Origin: DSUN01 sp035527715 | GTDB taxonomy: Bacteria > Planctomycetota > PUPC01 > DSUN01 | Assembly: GCA_035527715.1 (NCBI GenBank) | Contig: DATKZY010000199.1 | Coordinates: 66,962 to 130,961 of the forward strand | Direction of reading: 5' to 3' | DNA length: 64,000 bases | Shown here: piece by piece, positions 34,454 to 40,199 of the stretch | Layout: every line of letters starts with the position of its first letter | Numbering within the stretch: position 1 is the first letter of the stretch | Program-made: the position numbers and the translations under genes | The notes under the pieces: generated by a model | Databases searched by the model: none | What the model was told of the DNA's origin: nothing | The model's input: only the letters and a program-made list of their open reading frames with translations

Positions 34454-35275
34454 TTACCCCTTCTTGTCCGTGGCACCGCGCGTGCTCCCCTTCTCTCTCT
34501 CCGGGGCCTCGTCCAGCAGCGGCTCCTTCACCAGCGTCAGCCCGAACAGCGTCGTCTCCTTCAGCACCTCCCCGTTCGGCGACACCCAGGCGTGCGCCGT
34601 CACGAGCCCGGAGCGGATCTCGACGACGTGCGTGTTCCAGGTCTCCCCGTGCCACACGAGCGGCTCGAGCCGCAGCACGTGGAGCTCGACCTCGCTCGGC
34701 TCCAGGGTCAGGGGGTTCAGCACCAGCGTCGTCCACCGCAGCCCCACCCGCAGCGGCGGCAGGGCCAACAGCGGCGAGAGCCCGCTTGCCACCATGCCGC
34801 CCGGCGGCAAGGGCAGTCTGCGCACGTGGTCCTCCTCGCCGTCCACCCGCGCGCGCAGCACCAGCTCCCCCTCCACGACCTCCCCCTTGCACTCCGCGCC
34901 CATCACGGGGGAGCTCAGCACCACCGCGAAGCTCTCCAGCGCGTGCCCCTTCCCCACGACCACGTTCGTGTCGAGCCCGAACGCCGCGAGCTTCTCCAGA
35001 TCGCCTGGCACCGCCGCCTGCACCCGCGTGATGTTCGTGATCCGGTACCTCTCGTCGTCCGAGTAGTAGAACACCGTCTCGCTGTAGCCCACCTTCTTCT
35101 GCTGCCAGAAGATGCCCATCCGGCAGTGGTAGTTCTGCCGTTCCGGCGTGAGCACGCTTCGGTACGTGCCGGGCACGAACTCCGGCTTGACCTCGAGGAG
35201 CCAGCGGCGCACGAGCGACGCCATCATCACGGCCCACAAGCCCACGACCACCACGATCACCAGCCGATACCGCAT
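34454..35275 (-). CDS. Membrane-anchored protein of unknown function
   Basis: 273 aa from ATG 35275. A longer frame reaches 35413 but runs through a dispersed repeat, so this ATG, just ahead of the membrane segment, is preferred. LVIVVVVGLWAVMMASLVRRW forms one N-terminal helix. The rest is a beta-rich exported domain: YHCRMGIFWQQKKVGYSET, GEVVEGELVLRARVDGEE, PLRVGLRWTTLVLNPLTL, HVVEIRSGLVTAHAWVSPNGEVLKET. The last pattern (read-out of a rate or ester with an asymmetric GEVLKE) resembles DUF3108-type and transglutaminase-linked periplasmic proteins, but I do not recognise the family. It lies 124 bases downstream of the CYTH gene on the same strand. Confidence 0.55.
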   Translation of the reverse strand: MRYRLVIVVVVGLWAVMMASLVRRWLLEVKPEFVPGTYRSVLTPERQNYHCRMGIFWQQKKVGYSETVFYYSDDERYRITNITRVQAAVPGDLEKLAAFGLDTNVVVGKGHALESFAVVLSSPVMGAECKGEVVEGELVLRARVDGEEDHVRRLPLPPGGMVASGLSPLLALPPLRVGLRWTTLVLNPLTLEPSEVELHVLRLEPLVWHGETWNTHVVEIRSGLVTAHAWVSPNGEVLKETTLFGLTLVKEPLLDEAPEREKGSTRGATDKKG

Positions 35276-35300
35276 CCGCCAAGCCCTTCTGAAGCGGGTA

Positions 35301-35393
35301 GTTCGGAGTGCGGCCTTCAGGCCGTATCTTCCGTTCGGAGTGCGGCCTTCAGGCCGTATCTTGACGGTACGGGCTAAAGCCCGCACTCCGAAC
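35301..35393. repeat. Dispersed repeat: two direct copies plus one inverted copy
   Basis: Direct copies at 35301-35330 and 35333-35362 (GTTCGGAGTGCGGCCTTCAG..CTT, period 32) and an inverted partial copy at 35371-35393 (GGGCTAAAGCCCGCACTCCG..). It fills the space between the CYTH gene and the membrane-anchored protein, and each unit can fold on itself. Confidence 0.85.
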
Positions 35394-35399
35394 CCCCGC

Positions 35400-35921
35400 T
35401 CATTCCTCCGCACCCCCTGCCAACAAGTCGCTGTACGACGCGGCCACCAGCTCGGCGTCGCCGATCCCCAATTCGCTGCGGAGCCGGCGCAGGAGAGCGT
35501 TCGACGCGGCGTCCGAGCTTCCGCCCCCCATCACCGCCTCGAACTCCACGAACGTGCCAAGGCCCGCCACGTCGTCCAGATGGATCCGCACGTTCTCCAG
35601 CAGATAGAGCGTGCGCGTCTTCTCCACGCGGCAGCGAATGCCGTGTTTCGCGGCCAGAGCGGCCAGTGCCCCCGATGCGTCGGCCACTGGCGACACCTCG
35701 TAGAGGCTCTCGCGGGCGCCGGCCACGTCGTCGCGCTGGTATCGCACAAGCGCCGCGTCGCCCGGCTCCTCGACCCGCAGCTTCAGCCGCCCCTTGGTCA
35801 CCGCGAAGTAGGTGTCCACCTGACGCCGCGTCCACACCCGCCGCGCGCCCAGCCGCTCGCAGGCGGCCGCCGCGCGGGCGAGGTCCGCACACCGCGCCTT
35901 CAGTTCGATGTTCCGCCTCAC
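35400..35921 (-). CDS. CYTH-domain protein (class IV adenylate cyclase-like)
   Basis: 173 aa from GTG 35921, overlapping the upstream stop by four bases (GTGA). The CYTH fold is read from RNIELKAR at the start (a variant of ExExK), DTYFAVTKGRLKLRVEE, ALVRYQRDD, TRTLYLLENVRIHLDDVAGLGTFVEFEAV and a C-terminal helix ending SYSDLL. CYTH enzymes act on triphosphate substrates with a metal inside a beta tunnel; class IV members make cAMP, others hydrolyse thiamine triphosphate or polyphosphate. The wording is closest to the CyaB-like group, but substrate cannot be told from sequence. It is translationally coupled to the Tat-exported isomerase-like gene, an odd pairing. Confidence 0.75.
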   Translation of the reverse strand: MRRNIELKARCADLARAAAACERLGARRVWTRRQVDTYFAVTKGRLKLRVEEPGDAALVRYQRDDVAGARESLYEVSPVADASGALAALAAKHGIRCRVEKTRTLYLLENVRIHLDDVAGLGTFVEFEAVMGGGSSDAASNALLRRLRSELGIGDAELVAASYSDLLAGGAEE

Positions 35922-37387
35922 GCGATCACCGGCTCGATGTTGAACAGGCGGCAGAATTGCACAAGCTGCGTCTTGAAGTCGCCGTAGAAGAAGAGCTGGT
36001 GGAAGCCGGGGAAGGCCAAGACGTCCGCCGCTCCGTCGAACTTGACCATGACGGACACGACACAGCCGCCGGCCGGGGGCACCGAGACGTTTTCGAGCAC
36101 CTCGCCGGCCGAGATGAGCATCCGCGGCTTCCCGCCCTTGCCCGCCAGCTCGACGTCCAGACACGTCATGCGCTGCCCCACCTTCCAGAGCGTCCTGGGC
36201 ACGGCGTCGCGCATGCCGTGGTGGTGCACGATGTCGAACGGCTCGGGCGGCTCCGAGAAGCCGTTGAGCCGCGTGGGGCAGGAGCAGTGGGCGCCGATGA
36301 CGGCGCCGCGGGCGGTCTCGCCCACGGGGTCCTGCTGGAAGCCCGGGCGGTCGAAGAGGTACTGGACGACGATGTGGGTGGCCGCGGCCCCCAGGTCGGC
36401 CTCGCAGGCGGCGGGAATCCCCTCGTCGTTCATCCGCGACCAGGCGATGCAGGGCAGGCTCACCTTCGTCCGCCCCAGCGCGCCCAGGCAGTCCATCGTG
36501 ATCGCGTCGGCCTCGGCCCGCGCCCGAAGCGTCCGCGCCACGACGTAACTCTTCACCCCGTTGAGCACGTCCTGCTTCGTGGCCCCGACCTGGCGGCGGG
36601 CGCGCTTCATGTAGTCCTCGGCCAGGGTGCGGATCTCGTCCGTCTCCGGCGTCTTTCCGTACTCATCGAGGAATGCCTTGGCAGGGATGTAGCGGAGCTT
36701 GATGCCCAGATGCTCCATCTCGCCCTCCGCCTCCTTGCCGCCCCGGATGACGAGGCAGCGGGTGGCGCGCATCTTGGCCCCCGCGTGGAGCATTTTGAGG
36801 CCCCACTTCACCTGGCGGAAGTCGTCCGTCGAGCAGATGAAGCAGCCAAGCTTCTTCGACGGCGCCGCCGTGTTCGTCGTGAACGACGTGCCGATGGGCG
36901 AGAAGACCACGGTGGGCAGCTTCGTGTCAATCGCCTTCGTCGCCGTCGGCCAGGCGTGTTCCTGCCGGTCGAGCAGCACGACCAGCAAGCCGTCGGGCTT
37001 CGCCTCGGCGGCTTCGGCGAGCCAGGCGTCGGCTTCCTGCGGGTTGTAAAGGGGCTCGGCCCGCAGGTCGAGCTTCAGGTTCAGCTCCTTGGCTGCCGCG
37101 CCGAGTTCATCCGTGTACTTCTTCAGCGCCGCCTGGCCGTCGTAGACCGCGCCCGGCCAGCGCATCCCGTAGTCGCCTTTCCTGCGGACGAAGCACGCCC
37201 GCACCGTGGGCACGCACCGTGCCCCTGGCCCTTGGAAAAGCTTCTCCTCGGCGCCGGTGGCCTCGGCGGCGAACCCCACGTCGCGCAGCGCCATCCAGGC
37301 CAGCGCCGCCCCCGACGCGCCCAGAAACCCCCGCCGCCCAACCTTGTGAACGTGGCCGCATCCCGCTGCACACAGGCTCTTGTTCAT
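35918..37387 (-). CDS. Tat-exported L-fucose/arabinose isomerase-like protein
   Basis: 489 aa from ATG 37387 (GGAGG six bases upstream). The N-terminus has a twin-arginine signal, GRRGFLGASGAALAWMAL at 17-34, so a folded protein is exported. The body matches the L-fucose isomerase fold group used by planctomycete annotations: VRRKGDYGMRWPGAVYDGQAAL, EADAWLAEAAEAKPDGLLVVLLD, TTNTAAPSKKLGCFICSTDD, ADAITMDCLGALGRTKVSLPCIAWSRMNDEGIPAACEADL, ALIGAHC-like GAVIGAHCSCPTRL. Cytosolic homologues interconvert aldose and ketose with a divalent metal. An exported copy suggests sugar binding or modification outside the cytoplasm. Promoter at 37438-37466. Confidence 0.68.
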   Translation of the reverse strand: MNKSLCAAGCGHVHKVGRRGFLGASGAALAWMALRDVGFAAEATGAEEKLFQGPGARCVPTVRACFVRRKGDYGMRWPGAVYDGQAALKKYTDELGAAAKELNLKLDLRAEPLYNPQEADAWLAEAAEAKPDGLLVVLLDRQEHAWPTATKAIDTKLPTVVFSPIGTSFTTNTAAPSKKLGCFICSTDDFRQVKWGLKMLHAGAKMRATRCLVIRGGKEAEGEMEHLGIKLRYIPAKAFLDEYGKTPETDEIRTLAEDYMKRARRQVGATKQDVLNGVKSYVVARTLRARAEADAITMDCLGALGRTKVSLPCIAWSRMNDEGIPAACEADLGAAATHIVVQYLFDRPGFQQDPVGETARGAVIGAHCSCPTRLNGFSEPPEPFDIVHHHGMRDAVPRTLWKVGQRMTCLDVELAGKGGKPRMLISAGEVLENVSVPPAGGCVVSVMVKFDGAADVLAFPGFHQLFFYGDFKTQLVQFCRLFNIEPVIA

Positions 37388-37437
37388 TGCAACCTCCATG
37401 CCTCGCCCCGGAACGCAGCCCACCCTCCCCCGTCGCC

Positions 37438-37466
37438 ATCCTATGCTGCGCGACGGGACGTGTCAA
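37438..37466 (-). promoter_or_regulatory. Sigma70-like promoter for the isomerase-like/CYTH operon
   Basis: Minus strand TTGACA (37461-37466), 17 bases, TAGGAT (37438-37443). Leader of about 44 bases to ATG 37387. Confidence 0.55.
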
Positions 37467-37502
37467 GCGGCGGGAGAAGGGCAGGCCACACGCCGAGCTT
37501 CA

Positions 37503-37604
37503 GTGGACAACGTGGACAGGATGGACAGAATGGACTGAATGGACACGCGCTGAGCCTCTTCGCCGCCCGCGTCCATCCAGTCCACTGTGTCCACCCTGTC
37601 CACG
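37503..37604. repeat. Palindromic GTGGACA repeat
   Basis: Left arm 37503-37544 is a run of nine- and ten-base units built on TGGACA or TGGACT; the right arm 37571-37604 is the inverse (GTCCATCCAGTCCACTGTGT..). The 26-base centre is unpaired. Similar hexamer-based palindromes lie in the island at 39138-40199. Confidence 0.8.
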
Positions 37605-37643
37605 ACGTCCGTCCTCTGTCCTCCAGCCGATGCCTACTTGCGC

Positions 37644-37672
37644 TTGACAGCCGCGCCCACCCGCGCGATGAT
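37644..37672 (+). promoter_or_regulatory. Sigma70-like promoter for the transglutaminase/TPR gene
   Basis: TTGACA (37644-37649), 17 bases, GATGAT (37667-37672). The ATG pair at 37668-37673 lies inside the -10, so GTG 37707 is the likely start, with a leader of about 27 bases. Confidence 0.5.
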
Positions 37673-37706
37673 GCACGGCGACAAGCGTTCGTTCAGGGGG
37701 ACGATC

Positions 37707-39137
37707 GTGCGACTTGGCGCTCCCTCCCGTCTCGCGCTCCTTGTGGTGGCCTTCATCGGCCACGCTCGTGCCGCCGACGCGCCCGCAGCCAAGCTCGAAA
37801 CCGTTGCCGTCATCGTGGACAAGGCGGAGGTGAAGGCCGGCGACAAGGTGGTCGCCACGGTCGAGAAGGGCCGCATGTTCGGCGTCATCGAGCGACGAGG
37901 CGACCTCGTCGAGATTCAGGTCTGCGTCGGCAACGACGTCTTGCGCGGAACCCTCCCCACCTCCGCCGTCAAGTTCCTCACCGACGACGACATTGACCTC
38001 GCCGCTGAATGGCTCAAGATGGCCAAGGACCTCAACCCGAATCTCGATGTTGCCGCCTGCCGTGCCAAGCTCGACGCGCTCATTGACCGTGTCGCCGCCG
38101 CAGCCGCCGCCGGCGAGACCCCGCGAGAGAAGGCCCGCCTGATCGGCGTGCAGCTTTTTGAGCGCGAGGGGTTCACAAAGAAGGTTGACGTGAAGACGCC
38201 GGACCGTCTCCTCCACCTGAAGCAGGGCGATTGCTTCGGCTTCTCGTTCCTATATCTATGCATTGGCCAGAGGCTGAGAATGCCACTTTGCCTCGTCGCT
38301 GCACCCGATCACGTCTTCGTCCGATGCGAAGCCCGCGGCGAAGGCTTCAACATCGAAACAACCCAAAAGGGGAAGCTTCACGACACGGACGATTACCTTA
38401 GGGAACGCTTGGGAGCGCAACCTTTCAGCCAAGTCGGTGGAACTCATCTTGCGAGCCTGCCAGTTCCGAGTGCTTTGGGCCATCTGTTTTTCGGGTGGGG
38501 CAAGCTTCTCAGCGATATGGGCAATCCTGCGAAGGCCTGCGACAGGTGCGCGAGGGCGGTCGAGATCAACCCGCGCCTCGCGGAGGCCTACGTCAACTGG
38601 GGCATCGCGTTAGCCGCGCTGGGCAAGGCCCCCGAAGCTTGCCAGAAGTACGCAAAGGCCGTCGACATCAACCCGCGATTCGCGGAGGCATACACGAACT
38701 GGGGAGTCCAGTTGGAGGCGATGAACAAGACCCCCGACGCCTGCGTGAAATACGCGAAGGCAGTGGAGATCAACCCGCAATACGCGAGGGCCTACTACTG
38801 CTGGGGCTGCGCCCTGGCGACGGTGGGCAAGGCGCCCGAGGCGTGCGGGAAGTACGCGAAGGCTGTCGAGATCAACCCGAGACTTTGGGAGGCCTACTCC
38901 AACTGGGGCGCGGCGCTTGCCGCGGTGGGCAGGCACGAGGAGGCGTGCGAGAAGTTCGCTAAGGCCGTCGAGAGCAACCCACGACTCGCGAAGGCTTACT
39001 ATGGCTGGGGCGCGGCGCTCGTGTTCCTTGGGAAGGCGGCCGAGGCGATGGAGAAGCTGGAGAAGGCGGCCGAACTCGACCCGGCACTGAAGCCGAAGGT
39101 CGAGGAGCTGCGGAAGGAACTCGTGGACAAGAAGTAG
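37707..39137 (+). CDS. Secreted transglutaminase-like protein with TPR repeats
   Basis: 476 aa from GTG 37707 (AGGGGG six bases upstream; earlier starts lie upstream of the predicted transcript). Signal peptide LALLVVAFIGHARAA. The middle is a SirB1-type transglutaminase-like domain: QGDCFGFSFLYLCIGQRLRMPL (Cys), PDHVFVR (His) and FNIETT supply a papain-like triad in order. From about residue 255 come six to seven tetratricopeptide repeats of unusual uniformity, each like EACQKYAKAVEINPRLAEAYVNWGAALAALGK, then a lysine-rich end. It probably binds or processes proteins outside the cytoplasm; substrate unknown. The domain between 38200 and 38470 is lower in GC than its surroundings, which may reflect conserved codons or transfer. 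Confidence 0.75.
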   Translation: MRLGAPSRLALLVVAFIGHARAADAPAAKLETVAVIVDKAEVKAGDKVVATVEKGRMFGVIERRGDLVEIQVCVGNDVLRGTLPTSAVKFLTDDDIDLAAEWLKMAKDLNPNLDVAACRAKLDALIDRVAAAAAAGETPREKARLIGVQLFEREGFTKKVDVKTPDRLLHLKQGDCFGFSFLYLCIGQRLRMPLCLVAAPDHVFVRCEARGEGFNIETTQKGKLHDTDDYLRERLGAQPFSQVGGTHLASLPVPSALGHLFFGWGKLLSDMGNPAKACDRCARAVEINPRLAEAYVNWGIALAALGKAPEACQKYAKAVDINPRFAEAYTNWGVQLEAMNKTPDACVKYAKAVEINPQYARAYYCWGCALATVGKAPEACGKYAKAVEINPRLWEAYSNWGAALAAVGRHEEACEKFAKAVESNPRLAKAYYGWGAALVFLGKAAEAMEKLEKAAELDPALKPKVEELRKELVDKK

Positions 39138-39165
39138 GCCGCCGCGCCCGCGGCCCCGCCCGCCG

Positions 39166-39189
39166 GGCACAGCCGAGGGCGGCTGTGCC
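39166..39189. repeat. Hairpin repeat GGCACAGCC
   Basis: GGCACAGCC (39166-39174), a six-base loop GAGGGC, and GGCTGTGCC (39181-39189). It lies 29 bases after the TPR gene stop and could double as its terminator, although no T tract follows. Confidence 0.65.
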
Positions 39190-39212
39190 ACACGGGTGGC
39201 GCCGTCGGCGAA

Positions 39213-39300
39213 TCACACGGACAGACACGGACGAACACGGACAGCCAGGCTTTTCCCGGCAAGGGTCGGTCCGTGTGCGTCGGTGCAGGTCCGTGCCGGC
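39213..39300. repeat. Palindromic ACACGGAC repeat
   Basis: The left arm has three spaced ACGGAC units (CACACGGACAGACACGGACG..), the right arm GTCGGTCCGTGTGCGTCGG..GGTCCGTGCCGG is its imperfect inverse. Confidence 0.7.
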
Positions 39301-39319
39301 CGGCCGCTTCGCGGGAAGG

Positions 39320-39409
39320 CAAAGCGGCGACTTCGTCGCCGCACTCCAAAGTGCGCCTCCGTTGGTCGCGGGTGGAGTGTGGACTGCGGCATCGGAGATG
39401 CCGCTTTGG
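39320..39409. repeat. Palindromic AAAGCGGC repeat
   Basis: Left part CAAAGCGGCGACTTCGTCGC..GCACTCCAAAG (39320-39351) and right part GGACTGCGGCATCGGAGATG..CCGCTTTGG (39381-39409) form inverted outer arms, each with its own small internal hairpin. Confidence 0.7.
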
Positions 39410-39526
39410 CTCGCGGCGCAGCCGCACAGGAACAGGGCTGGCTCGTCCGAGCAACAGCCCTCGGGACGGGGGCAGAGATGGGGCAGCACCCATCCTGACC
39501 ACTTTCCGCGGGGCGCGGGGTGGTGA

Positions 39527-39561
39527 AGATGGTTGAGATGGTCGAGATGGTGGAGATGGCG
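39527..39561. repeat. Tandem nonamer GAGATGGTN
   Basis: Four consecutive nine-base units, GAAGATGGT, TGAGATGGT, CGAGATGGT, GGAGATGGC (frame approximate). Confidence 0.7.
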
Positions 39562-39684
39562 GCGGGAAAAGGGGGTGGCCGCCTTGACGCACGGCTGGAG
39601 CGGTCGGGCCTGAGGCCACGCATGGCCGCATGTGCCTATGGTGACGACCCTTGTGGAAGTGGGCACCTGCTGGGATTCATGCCG

Positions 39685-39726
39685 TCAAGATGGCCACCTC
39701 CCCTTGCGCGCGCGTGGCCATCTTGA
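39685..39726. repeat. Constant-loop hairpin family, copy C
   Basis: TCAAGATGGCCAC (39685-39697) pairs perfectly with 39714-39726 around the loop CTCCCCTTGCGCGCGC. Compared with copy B the stem changes TT to GC on one side and AA/AG to GG/CC on the other, so pairing is kept. Confidence 0.75.
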
Positions 39727-39784
39727 GCATGTTGAAGGGGGCCCAGGGCATGGGAAGACGCGACTCCGGCTCTTGCCCCCCCCG

Positions 39785-39826
39785 GCTAGGCGCTCACCCC
39801 CTATGGCGCGCGGGTGAGCGCCTAGC
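39785..39826. repeat. Constant-loop hairpin family, copy D
   Basis: GCTAGGCGCTCACCC (39785-39799) pairs perfectly with 39812-39826; loop CCTATGGCGCGC. The stem sequence is different from copies A to C while the inner CACCCC..GCGCGGGTG core is retained. A lone half-arm CTAGGCGCTCAT sits at about 39920-39931. Confidence 0.75.
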
Positions 39827-39947
39827 GCGTCAGAGGGGCAGGAGCAGACTTGGTTGTAGCCGTAACCTACTGGCAATCAGGCGGTTGCGGTTCTCGGGGA
39901 AACGGACACAGCTTGCTCTGCTAGGCGCTCATCCCCTCCCCCAATCT

Positions 39948-39977
39948 CGACCACCCCCTGTGTTGCGCGGGTGGTCG
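39948..39977. repeat. Constant-loop hairpin family, copy E
   Basis: CGACCACCC (39948-39956) pairs with GGGTGGTCG (39969-39977); loop CCTGTGTTGCGC, nearly identical to copy B more than 38 kb away. Confidence 0.7.
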
Positions 39978-40040
39978 TGATGGGCGGGATTGACTCGACG
40001 CGGGCGGCCCCCGCCCCCCGCCCGCGGCTCAGTGGAAGAA

Positions 40041-40063
40041 CACGGCTGGGCAAGCCAGCCGTG
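40041..40063. repeat. Hairpin repeat CACGGCTGG
   Basis: CACGGCTGG, loop GCAAG, CCAGCCGTG; a nine-base perfect stem followed by CCACGG. Confidence 0.7.
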
Positions 40064-40119
40064 CCACGGCCGGAGCTGTTCACTCACCGACCCGGGCGCA
40101 CTCCTTGCCTCGCCACGAC

Positions 40120-40148
40120 TTGATCGGGCGGGCAGCAATGTGTATGAT
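40120..40148 (+). promoter_or_regulatory. Sigma70-like promoter for the E1 dehydrogenase
   Basis: TTGATC (40120-40125), 17 bases, TATGAT (40143-40148); leader of about 44 bases. The same TTGATC-17 arrangement precedes the genes at 55656 and 59901. Confidence 0.55.
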
Positions 40149-40199
40149 CCGGTTTTCCGACGTATGGCCTCGCCCACTGGGATTCCCTGGAGGAACCGA

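Larger units (their letters stand above)
37388..37706. other. Divergent intergenic region
   Basis: No gene. It holds the promoter of the isomerase-like gene (37438-37466), a palindromic GGAC-rich repeat (37503-37604) and the promoter of the transglutaminase/TPR gene (37644-37672). Confidence 0.7.
39138..40199. other. Repeat island without genes
   Basis: About 1 kb containing at least eight palindromic or tandem elements of different families, listed separately where clear. Open frames here are artefacts of the repeats and have no family resemblance. The promoter of the E1 gene lies at its right end (40120-40148). Confidence 0.75.

Noticed and set aside
39213..39561. Small open frames in the repeat island
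   Set aside because: Their translations are the repeats themselves; no ribosome site or family.
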